A stretch of DNA of 64,000 nucleotides from Calidihabitans tengchongensis. GTDB lineage: Bacteria; Sysuimicrobiota; Sysuimicrobiia; Sysuimicrobiales; Kaftiobacteriaceae. A program made the translations under genes and the position numbers. Below, piece by piece: positions 42,033-49,921 of this stretch. The notes under the pieces are model-generated. The model did not search any database. It saw nothing but the letters and a program-made list of their open reading frames with translations, and was not told the DNA's origin. Within the stretch, counting starts at the first letter, position 1; each line of letters opens with the position of its first letter. The stretch is from assembly GCA_031459615.1 (NCBI GenBank), contig JAVKIE010000013.1, forward strand, positions 1 through 64,000. Direction: 5' to 3'.

Positions 42033-42707
42033 ATGGCCAAGGCGGCGCAGTCGGTGTCCACCATCCGGATCCTGATCGCCGACGACCACGCCATCGTCCG
42101 CGAAGGAATCCGCATGATCCTGGAGGCCGAACCGGACTTTGAGGTGGTGGGCGAGGCCACCACCGGCCGGGAAGCGGTGGAGCTGGTGCGGCGGGTGCGT
42201 CCCCACGTGGTGGTCATGGACATCAGCATGCCCCAGATGAACGGCGTGGAGGCCACCCGGGAGATCCGCCGGATCAGCCCCGACACCGCCGTGCTCATCC
42301 TGACCATGCACGAGGACGAGTCCTACGTCTTCCAGCTGCTGCAGCTGGGGGCGTCGGGGTACGTGCTCAAGCGTGCGGCCGCCTCCGATCTGGTGGAGGC
42401 GGTGCGGGCCGCCGCCCGGGGGGAGGCGTTCCTGTATCCCTCGGTGGCCCGGAGCGTGGTGCAGGACTACCTGGAGCGGGTGCGCTCCGGGGAAGGGCGG
42501 GACCGCTACGACGGCCTGACCGAGCGGGAGCGGGAGATCCTGGTCCTGCTGGCGGAGGGCCTGACCAACCAGCAGATCGCCGAGCGCCTGTTCATCAGCG
42601 TCAAGACCGTGCAGACCCACCGGGCCCACATCATGGAGAAGCTCGACCTCCACGACCGGGCCCTCCTGGTCCGCTACGCCATCCGCAAAGGGCTGATCCA
42701 ACCCTGA
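42033..42707 (+). CDS. NarL-family response regulator B
   Basis: A 224-residue regulator with a receiver (DD in LIADDHAIVREG, phosphoacceptor in VVMDISMPQMNG, Lys in GYVLKRAAAS) and a LuxR helix-turn-helix (LTEREREILVLLAEGLTNQQIAERL). The ATG at 42033 is preferred because GGTGAGGAAG precedes it; longer in-frame starts exist upstream. It is a close relative of regulator A and shares the DNA-recognition helix region (VKTVQTHRAHI). It stands alone, transcribed away from the kinase, and may share its phosphoryl donor. Confidence 0.92.
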   Translation: MAKAAQSVSTIRILIADDHAIVREGIRMILEAEPDFEVVGEATTGREAVELVRRVRPHVVVMDISMPQMNGVEATREIRRISPDTAVLILTMHEDESYVFQLLQLGASGYVLKRAAASDLVEAVRAAARGEAFLYPSVARSVVQDYLERVRSGEGRDRYDGLTEREREILVLLAEGLTNQQIAERLFISVKTVQTHRAHIMEKLDLHDRALLVRYAIRKGLIQP

Positions 42708-42715
42708 CCCACGCG

Positions 42716-42791
42716 GTCCCCGCGATCTGCGCGATCCCCGCGGAAGGAGCCGAAATGCAGGAGTGCGGAGATCGCGCAGATTGCGCAGATC
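42716..42791. repeat. 9-bp-repeat hairpin element, copy 1
   Basis: Left arm: tandem 9-mers GTCCCCGCG, ATCTGCGCG, ATCCCCGCG (42716-42742). Right arm: TGCGGAGATCGCGCAGATT and GCGCAGATC (42764-42791), complementary to the left. The 105-base gap between regulator B and pfkA is filled by it. A related copy is at 46169-46257. It can fold into a long hairpin. Confidence 0.65.
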
Positions 42792-42812
42792 CCCTGGTAT
42801 GATGGAAACGCG

Positions 42813-43784
42813 ATGCCGCGGGTGGGCGTGCTGACCAGCGGGGGAGACGCGCCGGGCATGAACGCCGCCATCCGGGCCGTGGTGCGGACGGCGGTGGTGG
42901 CCGGGTGGGAGGTCGTGGGCATCCGCCACGGCTACGCCGGCCTCATCGCGGGCGAGGTGGTGCCCCTCACCGCCCGCGATGTGGGGGGGATCATCCAGCT
43001 GGGCGGCACCATCCTGCACTCGGCGCGTTGCCCCGAGTTCCAGACCCCCGAGGGACGACGGCGGGCCCTGGCGACCCTGGAGGAACACCGGATCGACGCC
43101 CTGGTGGTCATCGGCGGCAGCGGCTCCCAGTGCGGCGCCTGTGAGCTGTCGCGGGCCGGAGTGCGGGTCGTGGGCGTGGCATCCACCATCGACAATGACG
43201 TCTACGGCGCCGACATCACCATCGGCGTGGATACCGCGCTGAACATCGCCCTGGAGGCGGTGGACCGGCTCAAGACCACCGCGTCCGCCCTGCAGCGGGC
43301 CTTCCTGGTGGAGGTGATGGGCCGGCAGTGCGGGTACCTGGCCCTGATGACGGCTCTGGCCGGGGGCGCCGAGTCGGTGGTGATCCCCGAAGTCGAGATC
43401 CACCCTGAGCAGATTGTGGAGGACCTCCGCCTGGCGGCGCAGCGGGGCAAGGCTCACGCGCTGGTGGTGGTGGCCGAGGGGGCCGCCTACAACGCCGAGC
43501 GCCTGATCCGGTATTTCCACGAGCACCGGGAGCGGCTGGGATACGAGTTGCGGGCCACCATCCTGGGCCACGTGCAGCGGGGCGGGGCGCCCACCGCCTT
43601 TGACCGCCTGCTGGCGACCCGCACCGGGGCAGCCGCCGTGGACCTGCTGGTGGAGGGGACAGACGGGGTCATGGTCGGTCTCCGCCGGGGAGAAATCGAC
43701 ACGACGCCCCTGGCGGAGGTGGCGGCCAACAAGAAGACGCTGGACCTGCGGTTGCTGAGCCTGATCCGGACTCTGGCCACGTAG
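42813..43784 (+). CDS. pfkA: 6-phosphofructokinase PfkA-like, Asp103 replaced by Ser
   Basis: A 323-residue protein colinear with E. coli PfkA: SGGDAPGMN (9-17), TIDND (125-129, catalytic Asp127), R162, R171 in MGRQCGY and HVQRGG. At 101-105, however, GGSGS replaces GGDGS, so the Mg-ATP-coordinating Asp103 is Ser. It may still phosphorylate fructose 6-phosphate by another metal arrangement, use another phosphoryl donor, or prefer another sugar. A LacD-like aldolase follows directly. Family is certain, donor and substrate are not. Confidence 0.85.
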   Translation: MPRVGVLTSGGDAPGMNAAIRAVVRTAVVAGWEVVGIRHGYAGLIAGEVVPLTARDVGGIIQLGGTILHSARCPEFQTPEGRRRALATLEEHRIDALVVIGGSGSQCGACELSRAGVRVVGVASTIDNDVYGADITIGVDTALNIALEAVDRLKTTASALQRAFLVEVMGRQCGYLALMTALAGGAESVVIPEVEIHPEQIVEDLRLAAQRGKAHALVVVAEGAAYNAERLIRYFHEHRERLGYELRATILGHVQRGGAPTAFDRLLATRTGAAAVDLLVEGTDGVMVGLRRGEIDTTPLAEVAANKKTLDLRLLSLIRTLAT

Positions 43785-43792
43785 GAGGTCCC

Positions 43793-44797
43793 GTGGAACC
43801 GCTGACCGTCGGCAAGGTGCGCGGCCTCCAGCAGATCTCCGATCCGGGCGGCATCTTCGCCATCTGCGCCATGGATCACCGGGGGTCCCTGCAGAGGCTG
43901 CTGAACCCGCAGTCCCCCGACCGGGTGGAGGCTCGGGCCCTGGTGGAGGTCAAGCTGGACCTGGCGGAAGCCCTGGCGCCGGTGTCCACCGCAGTGCTGC
44001 TGGACCCGCTGTACGGCGCGGCCCAGGCCATCGCCGGCGGCGTTCTGCCGGGCCGGACGGGGTTGCTGGTGAGCCTGGAGGAGACCGGGTACGAAGAGCT
44101 CCCCCAGGGCAGGATGACCCGGCTGCTGGAGGGGTGGAGCGTCGAGAAGATCCGGCGCATGGGCGCTGCGGGGGCGAAGCTCCTGCTGTACTACCGGCCG
44201 GACCTGACCGACGCCGCCGCCCACCAGCGGGACGTGGTCCTCCGGGTTGCCGAGGACTGCCGCCGGTGGGACCTGCCGTTCGTCCTGGAACCGATCGTGT
44301 ACCCCGCTGCCGGCGAGGACCCCGAGACGTTCGCCGCGCACCGGGCGGACCTGGTGGCGCGCACCGCGCGTGAGCTGGGCGGGCTGGGAGTGGATGTGCT
44401 GAAGGTCCAGTTCCCGGGCGACCTCCGGCGCGCGCGGGATGCGGGGGCGCTGCTGGAGGCGTGCCGTCGGCTGGACGCCGCCTCGCCGGTGCCCTGGGTC
44501 CTGCTCAGCGGCGGGGTCGGGTACGACGAGTTCGTCACCCAGGTGGAGGTGGCGTGCCGCGCGGGGGCGTCGGGTTTCCTGGGGGGCCGGGCGGTGTGGG
44601 AGGAAGCCCTGCGGATCGCCGACCGCGCCGAGCGCCGCCGGTGGCTGCACACGGCGGGGGCGGAGCGCATGCGGCGGCTGCACGAGATCGCGGGCGAGCA
44701 CGGCCAGCCCTGGTGGCGCAAGCGAGGGCTGGCGCCGACGGGCCTGGCGGCAGTCTCGGAATCGTGGTACCGGGAGTACGGGGGAGGCGCGTCATGA
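43793..44797 (+). CDS. LacD-like (tagatose/fructose-bisphosphate) class I aldolase
   Basis: A 334-residue TIM-barrel aldolase with the Schiff-base lysine K204 in DVLKVQFPGD and LacD-type elements CAMDHRGSLQRLL and LLSGGVGYDEF. It would cleave tagatose- or fructose-1,6-bisphosphate (or another ketose bisphosphate). GGAGG lies before the GTG start, eight bases after pfkA. The kinase-aldolase pair forms a compact hexose-bisphosphate module. A DeoC/LacD-family member with a different sugar is the alternative. Confidence 0.8.
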   Translation: MEPLTVGKVRGLQQISDPGGIFAICAMDHRGSLQRLLNPQSPDRVEARALVEVKLDLAEALAPVSTAVLLDPLYGAAQAIAGGVLPGRTGLLVSLEETGYEELPQGRMTRLLEGWSVEKIRRMGAAGAKLLLYYRPDLTDAAAHQRDVVLRVAEDCRRWDLPFVLEPIVYPAAGEDPETFAAHRADLVARTARELGGLGVDVLKVQFPGDLRRARDAGALLEACRRLDAASPVPWVLLSGGVGYDEFVTQVEVACRAGASGFLGGRAVWEEALRIADRAERRRWLHTAGAERMRRLHEIAGEHGQPWWRKRGLAPTGLAAVSESWYREYGGGAS

Positions 44798-44937
44798 TGC
44801 GGTGGGTGCGGTACGCGGTGGCGGTGGTGCTGGCGGCGGTCGGGACCGCGGCGATCGTCCTGGTGGCATATGTCGCCTACCTGGTCGGCCTGTGGTCGAG
44901 GTCCGCCCGCCGCGACCACGCGCCGTCGGTGAGATAA
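44794..44937 (+). CDS. Single-helix small membrane protein
   Basis: A 47-residue protein beginning MMRWVRYAVAVVLAAVG with one hydrophobic helix (about 6-34) and a basic tail SRSARRDHAPSVR. The start overlaps the aldolase stop (ATGA). No family. A purine-rich 68-base spacer (AGGGAAAAGGGAAAAAGG) separates it from the next gene. Confidence 0.5.
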   Translation: MMRWVRYAVAVVLAAVGTAAIVLVAYVAYLVGLWSRSARRDHAPSVR

Positions 44938-45005
44938 AGGGAAAAGGGAAAAAGGCAAAGGGGAGGACAACCGGGCGCCGGCGGGCGGCGCGGAGGGGGA
45001 CGGCC

Positions 45006-46169
45006 ATGGCGACGGCGGACGCGGTGGTTGTGGGCGGGGGCGTGACCGGGACGAGCGCAGCTTTCCAGCTGGCCCGGCGGGGGCGGCGGGTGATCCTGGT
45101 GGAGCGCGGCACCGTGGGCAGCGGCCCCACCGGCCGAACCGCCGGCATCATCCGCCTGCACTACTCCTACGAACCCCTGATCCTCCTGGCCGCCCGCAGC
45201 CGGGAGGTCTTCGCCCGCTTCGAGGATGTCACCGGCGCGACGTGCGACTTCACGCGCTGCGGATTTCTGCTGCTGGCCCCCGACCGGGAGATGGACGGGT
45301 TGCGGGAGATCGTCGCCATGCAGCGCCGCCTGGGCATCGAGGCCGAGGTCCTCTCCCCGGACGAGGTGGCGGCCCGGTTCCCGCAGCTGGCCACCGACGA
45401 TGTGGCCGGCGCGGCCTGGGAGCCGGGCTCCGGGTTCGCCGACGGCTATGCCACCGCGGCCGGGTTCGCGGCGGCGGCGCGCCGGTCGGGAGCGGACGTG
45501 TGGGAAGGGGTGACGGTCCGGGCGCTGCGGATCGAGGGCGGGCGGGTGCGCGGGGTGGAGACCACCCGGGGCCCGGTGGATGCCGCGGCGGTCCTCGTGG
45601 CCGCCGGGCCGTGGACGCCGGATCTGCTGCGCGCCGCCGGGGTGGACATCCCCATCCAGAGCTCCCGCCAGCAGGTGGTCCACTTGGCGCCGCCCCCCGG
45701 ATGGCGGCTCCCGGTGGTGGTGGAGGATATGGTCCTGGGCCTGTACGCCCGTCCGGAGGCCGGGGACACCGTGCTGGCGGGCGTCCTGGAGGAGGAAGCC
45801 GAGCAGATCGTGCAGCCGGACGCTTTCGCTCCGGGCGTGGACTTCGAGTTCGTCGAGCGCATCGGGCGGCTGTGGGCCCGCCGCTTTCCCACCGCCCGGT
45901 CGGCCCAGGTGCGGGGGGGCTTCGCCAGCCTCTACGACATCACCCCGGACTGGCAGCCGGTGCTGGGGCCCGTGCCGGGAGTGGAGGGTCTGTTCGTCGC
46001 GGCGGGGTTCTCCGGCCACGGGTTCAAGCTGAGCCCGGCCGTGGGCGAGGCGCTGGCCGCGGTGATGGTGGGGGAGCAGCCGCCGGTGGATGTCTCCGTG
46101 TTCCGCCTCAGCCGGTTCGCCGAGGGGCGGCTCATCCGCGGCCGCCACGCCCAGGGAATACTGGGATAA
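45006..46169 (+). CDS. FAD-dependent amino/glycine-type oxidoreductase (DadA/SoxB-like)
   Basis: A 387-residue flavoprotein with an N-terminal Rossmann motif VVGGGVTGTSAAFQLARRG (8-26) and a C-terminal FAD contact region PVPGVEGLFVAAGFSGHGFKLSPAVGE. This is the DAO family, which includes sarcosine oxidase and D-amino acid dehydrogenase. QQVVHLAP and SLYDITPDW are typical. The likely reaction is oxidation of a secondary or primary amine; the substrate is not determinable. Adjacent to the hexose module, without overlap. Confidence 0.8.
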   Translation: MATADAVVVGGGVTGTSAAFQLARRGRRVILVERGTVGSGPTGRTAGIIRLHYSYEPLILLAARSREVFARFEDVTGATCDFTRCGFLLLAPDREMDGLREIVAMQRRLGIEAEVLSPDEVAARFPQLATDDVAGAAWEPGSGFADGYATAAGFAAAARRSGADVWEGVTVRALRIEGGRVRGVETTRGPVDAAAVLVAAGPWTPDLLRAAGVDIPIQSSRQQVVHLAPPPGWRLPVVVEDMVLGLYARPEAGDTVLAGVLEEEAEQIVQPDAFAPGVDFEFVERIGRLWARRFPTARSAQVRGGFASLYDITPDWQPVLGPVPGVEGLFVAAGFSGHGFKLSPAVGEALAAVMVGEQPPVDVSVFRLSRFAEGRLIRGRHAQGILG

Positions 46170-46257
46170 TCTGCGCGATCTGCCCAATCTGCGCGATCTG
46201 CGCCATGTCTCCCCTTCGGATTGCGGAGATCGCGCAGATTGCGTAGATCGGGCAGGT
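46169..46257. repeat. 9-bp-repeat hairpin element, copy 2
   Basis: Left arm: four tandem 9-mers ATCTGCGCG, ATCTGCCCA, ATCTGCGCG, ATCTGCGCC (46169-46204). Right arm: complementary units CGCGCAGAT, TGCGTAGAT, CGGGCAGGT (46231-46257). Its right half shares TGCGGAGATCGCGCAGATTG with copy 1. It fills the intergenic space before the molybdate transporter gene. Confidence 0.7.
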
Positions 46258-46302
46258 CTGGGCCGGCAGGTTTCCCCGTCGGGCGGGGGAATCGAGTAAG
46301 AC

Positions 46303-47484
46303 GTGGGCTGGCGCCGCATCCGCTTCGACCGCAACGAGGTCGCCGGTGCCTTCGGCGACATCGGGACCGATTTCCCGCTGCTGGCGGGGATGATCCTGTC
46401 GGCCGGGCTGGACCCTGCCTCCGTCCTCGCCATGTTCGGCCTCATGCAGGTCGCCACCGGCCTGCTGTACGGCCTGCCCATGCCGGTCCAGCCCCTGAAG
46501 GCCATGGCCGTGATCGTCATCACCCAGAAGCTGGCTCCGGCGGTCCTCTACGGCGGGGGGCTGGCGGTGGGTCTGGCGATGCTGGTCCTGGCCGCCACCG
46601 GCGCCGTGGAGTGGGTGGCCCGGCTGGTTCCCCGGGCCGTGGTGCGGGGCATCCAGTTCGGGCTGGGGCTGCAGCTGGCGTCGCTGGCCCTGGGCCGCTA
46701 CGTCGCCGCCGACGGCCCGGCGGGGTACGTACTGGCCGCGGTGGCGTTCGCGCTGACCGTGGCCCTGCTCGGCCACCGGCGCTGGCCCCCGGCATTGCTG
46801 GTCATCGGCCTGGGGGTGGGATACGCGCTGATCAGGGGCGCCGACGCCTGGCAGATCCTGTCCGGCGTCTCCGTCCGCCTGCCCGCGCCGGTGGTGCCCT
46901 CGGCCCGGGACATCGCCACCGGCTTTGTGGTCCTGGCTCTGCCGCAGCTGCCGTTGTCCCTGGCCAACTCGGTCCTGGCCACCCGCCAGGTGGTGGCCGA
47001 CTTCTTCCCCGACCACCCCCTGACCGTCCGTCGGATCGCGCTCACCTACGCCGCCATGAACCTGATCAACCCGTGGGGAGGCGGGGTGCCCACCTGCCAT
47101 GGCTCGGGCGGCCTGGCCGGCCACTACGCCTTCGGTGCCCGCACCGGCGGCTCGGTCGTCATCTATGGGGCCCTGTACCTGGCGCTGGGCGTGTTCTGGA
47201 GCCGGGGATTTGCCGACGTCCTCCGGCTGTTCCCGCTTCCGGTGCTGGGGGTGATCCTGACCTTCGAGGCGCTGGCCCTGATGCGCCTGCTGCGGGACCT
47301 GCGCGATCCGCTCGACTTGTCGACGGCCCTGCTGGTCAGCCTGGCGGTCCTGGGTCTGCCCTACGGCTACGTGATCGGGCTGGTGGTCGGCACCGTGCTG
47401 GTCCGGCTGCGGCGGCCGCGGTGGGAGGGAGGAGAAGTCGGCTCCGAACCCGGGAGGAGCGCGGGCCCGGAGGTGGGTATCTAA
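46303..47484 (+). CDS. MOT1-like molybdate transporter
   Basis: A 393-residue membrane protein with about ten helices. Motifs GAFGDIGTDFPLLAGM, PMPVQPLKAMAVI and CHGSGGLAGHYAFGARTG are characteristic of the MOT1/molybdate transporter family of the SulP-related group. It would import molybdate for the molybdoenzyme at 11698-14292 and its cofactor enzymes. GTG start. No adjacent ABC-type ModABC is seen in the window. Confidence 0.87.
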   Translation: MGWRRIRFDRNEVAGAFGDIGTDFPLLAGMILSAGLDPASVLAMFGLMQVATGLLYGLPMPVQPLKAMAVIVITQKLAPAVLYGGGLAVGLAMLVLAATGAVEWVARLVPRAVVRGIQFGLGLQLASLALGRYVAADGPAGYVLAAVAFALTVALLGHRRWPPALLVIGLGVGYALIRGADAWQILSGVSVRLPAPVVPSARDIATGFVVLALPQLPLSLANSVLATRQVVADFFPDHPLTVRRIALTYAAMNLINPWGGGVPTCHGSGGLAGHYAFGARTGGSVVIYGALYLALGVFWSRGFADVLRLFPLPVLGVILTFEALALMRLLRDLRDPLDLSTALLVSLAVLGLPYGYVIGLVVGTVLVRLRRPRWEGGEVGSEPGRSAGPEVGI

Positions 47485-47491
47485 TACCCTG

Positions 47492-48574
47492 ATGCTGTTC
47501 ACCTGTGTGGGCGACTACGGCGATCCGGCGCTGGCGCGGATGGCGGCGGGGTTGCGCGCCGCCTTCGAGCGCCGGGGGCACGTCTACACCGACGACCCCG
47601 AGGCGGCGGACCTGCGGCTGGTCTTCAACTTCATCGCCGTGGACCGGCCGCGGCCCTACCGGCGCCGCGCCAAGGCCATCTTCGTGGTGTCGGTGGCGGT
47701 CACCGACCAGCGGCCGGACAACGTGCTGCGCCAGGCGTACCCGCTGCTGGTGCGGTCGCTGGCCAACTTGTGCATCTACCTGGTGCGGGATCGGGAGGCG
47801 CTGCACACCTACTTCGTCACCCTGGAACAGGGCTACTACCCCATCCCCGATCTGGCCGGGGACGACTACTTCGACTACATCTACGAGCGCCTGCACCCGC
47901 TGGCGTCGTCCCAGCTGGTGATCGACAACGAGTTCCACCCGGACCTGGAGCCCGGGCTGTGGGAGGGCGATGACCTGACCCGCCAGCTCAGCGAGGCCGG
48001 GCGGCGGCTGGACGCCCTCAACCTGCTGCCCGCCCCCTTCCCCATCCACGAGCTGCTGGACGAGCGCGACCTGCGCCACATCGAGCGCCTGTACGGCATC
48101 GGCGGGCTGTCGTACGGCAACCTGAGCGTGCGCAAGGACGCCCGGCGTTTCTGGATGAGCGCCAGCGGGGTGGACAAGGCCAACATGAAGGTCATCGGCC
48201 GGGACATCCTGCTGGTCAAAGGCTACGACCCCCAGCGGCATGTGATGCTGCTGTCGGTCCCGCCCCACGTGAAGCCCCGGCGGGTGTCGGTGGACGCCAT
48301 CGAGCACTGGATGATCTACACCGAGCACCCCTCGGTGGGCGCCATCGTCCACGTGCACGCCTGGATGGAAGACGTCACCTCCACCACCATCAACTACCCG
48401 TGCGGGACCCTCCAGCTCGCCCGCGCGGTGGCCGAGGTGGTCCGCCAGGCGCCGGACCCGGCGCGGGCGGTGGTGGGCCTGAAAAACCACGGCCTCACCA
48501 TCACCGGGCCCACCCTGGACGACATCTTCACCCGCCTGGAGCGCGGCTTCATCCGCCAGGTCCCCATGTCGTAG
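47492..48574 (+). CDS. Class II aldolase/adducin-domain protein with extra N-terminal domain
   Basis: A 360-residue protein. The last 190 residues form an aldolase class II/adducin-type domain with SYGNLSVRKD, the Zn-binding HVHAWMEDV and KNHGLTITG. The first 170 residues (FTCVGDYGDPALARMAAGL; VFNFIAVDRPRPYRRRAK) are of unknown function. It starts eight bases after the transporter gene. Fuculose-phosphate aldolase-like or epimerase-like activity is possible; the N-terminal extension may confer a different substrate. Confidence 0.75.
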   Translation: MLFTCVGDYGDPALARMAAGLRAAFERRGHVYTDDPEAADLRLVFNFIAVDRPRPYRRRAKAIFVVSVAVTDQRPDNVLRQAYPLLVRSLANLCIYLVRDREALHTYFVTLEQGYYPIPDLAGDDYFDYIYERLHPLASSQLVIDNEFHPDLEPGLWEGDDLTRQLSEAGRRLDALNLLPAPFPIHELLDERDLRHIERLYGIGGLSYGNLSVRKDARRFWMSASGVDKANMKVIGRDILLVKGYDPQRHVMLLSVPPHVKPRRVSVDAIEHWMIYTEHPSVGAIVHVHAWMEDVTSTTINYPCGTLQLARAVAEVVRQAPDPARAVVGLKNHGLTITGPTLDDIFTRLERGFIRQVPMS

Positions 48575-48648
48575 ATGAGCGGCCGCGGCCTGCGCCCCGC
48601 GCCCGACCCCCCGGCGCCTCCCGCCGGACCCGCTCACCGCACCCCCTG

Positions 48649-49872
48649 ATGCGCGCCCTGGTGTTCCATCCCACCATCGCCCGGTTTGTCCTCACCCGCG
48701 CCCTCTGCGCCATCCGCCGCTCGGCCGCGTGGGGGCCATGGGCGCCCCTGCGCTACCGGGAGGTGCCCGAACCTCGGCTGCCGGGGGAGGAGTGGGTGCG
48801 GGTGCGGGTGCGCCTGGGCGGCATCTGCGGCAGCGACCTGCACACCATCCACCTGGACAGCAGCCCCGCCCTGTCGGCCGTCACGTCGTTTCCGTTCGTC
48901 CTGGGCCACGAGAACGTGGGCACGGTGGCGGAGGTGGGCCGGCGGGTTGAGGGCCTGGCGGTCGGGCAGCGGGTGACGGTGGAGCCGGCGCTGCCGTGCG
49001 CCGCCCGGGACCTCCCGCCCTGCCCGTACTGCGCCGCCGGCCGCTACAACCTGTGCGTACGGGTAGCCGACGGCCACCTCAGCCCGGGGCTGATGATCGG
49101 CGCCTGCCGGGACACCGGCGGCAGCTGGAGCGCGGGATTTGTGGCCCACCGATCGCAGGTCTTTCCCGTCCCCGACGGGCTGACCGATGAAGACGCGCTG
49201 ATGGCGGAGCCGGCGGCGTGCGCGGTTCACCCCCTGCTGGCCTCCCCTCCGTCAGACCGCGACACGGTGCTGGTCATCGGCGGGGGGATCATCGGCCAGT
49301 GCGCCATCGCCGCCCTCCGCGCCCTGGGCAGCGCGGCCCGGATCGTGGCCCTGGTCAAGCATGCCTACCAGGGGGAGGCCGCCCGCCGTCTGGGCGCTGA
49401 TCGGGTGGTGCGCCTGGGCCCCGGCGACGCCCACTATCCGGAGGTGGCCGACCTGGTGGGCGGCGTGCTGCGGCGTCCCATGCTGGGCAAGCGGGTCCTG
49501 CTGGGCGGCGCCGACCTGACCGTGGAGTGTGTGGGCAGCGCCCGCAGCCTCGACGACGCCTTCCGGCTGACCCGGCCCGGCGGCACGGTGGTCCTGCTGG
49601 GCCTGGCCGCAGTCCCGGCGGGGGTGGACTGGACGCCTGTGTGGTGGAAGGAACTGCGCGTGACCGGCAGCTACATCTACGGCGTGGAAACGTGGCAGGG
49701 GCGGCGGGTGCGCACCCTCCCGCTGGTTCTGGAGTGGATGGCGGCGGGCCGGATGCGGCTGGGCCACCTGGTGACCCACCACTTTCCCCTGGAGGAGTAC
49801 CGGGCGGCCCTGCGGGCGGCGTCGGGCAAGGCCCGATCCCGGGCGTTCAAGGTGGCGTTCGCGCCCCGGTAG
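48649..49872 (+). CDS. Zinc-dependent alcohol dehydrogenase
   Basis: A 407-residue medium-chain dehydrogenase with the catalytic-zinc Cys (GGICGSDLHT), GHENVGTV and a structural-zinc loop CAARDLPPCPYCAAGRYNLC, plus a Rossmann motif VIGGGIIGQCAIAALRALG. It should oxidise an alcohol or sugar alcohol with NAD(P). It follows the class II aldolase-like gene by 74 bases on the same strand and may act in the same sugar-breakdown path. Its C terminus converges on glutamate dehydrogenase. Confidence 0.88.
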   Translation: MRALVFHPTIARFVLTRALCAIRRSAAWGPWAPLRYREVPEPRLPGEEWVRVRVRLGGICGSDLHTIHLDSSPALSAVTSFPFVLGHENVGTVAEVGRRVEGLAVGQRVTVEPALPCAARDLPPCPYCAAGRYNLCVRVADGHLSPGLMIGACRDTGGSWSAGFVAHRSQVFPVPDGLTDEDALMAEPAACAVHPLLASPPSDRDTVLVIGGGIIGQCAIAALRALGSAARIVALVKHAYQGEAARRLGADRVVRLGPGDAHYPEVADLVGGVLRRPMLGKRVLLGGADLTVECVGSARSLDDAFRLTRPGGTVVLLGLAAVPAGVDWTPVWWKELRVTGSYIYGVETWQGRRVRTLPLVLEWMAAGRMRLGHLVTHHFPLEEYRAALRAASGKARSRAFKVAFAPR

Positions 49873-49921
49873 CCTGGGCACGTGCGGGCGCAGCCGACGG
49901 CGCCGGGCCGCGCGGGAGGGG

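Noticed and set aside
42716..46257. Repeat elements considered as a CRISPR array
   Set aside because: Units are 9 bases, in tandem without spacers and arranged as inverted arms; no cas genes are nearby.
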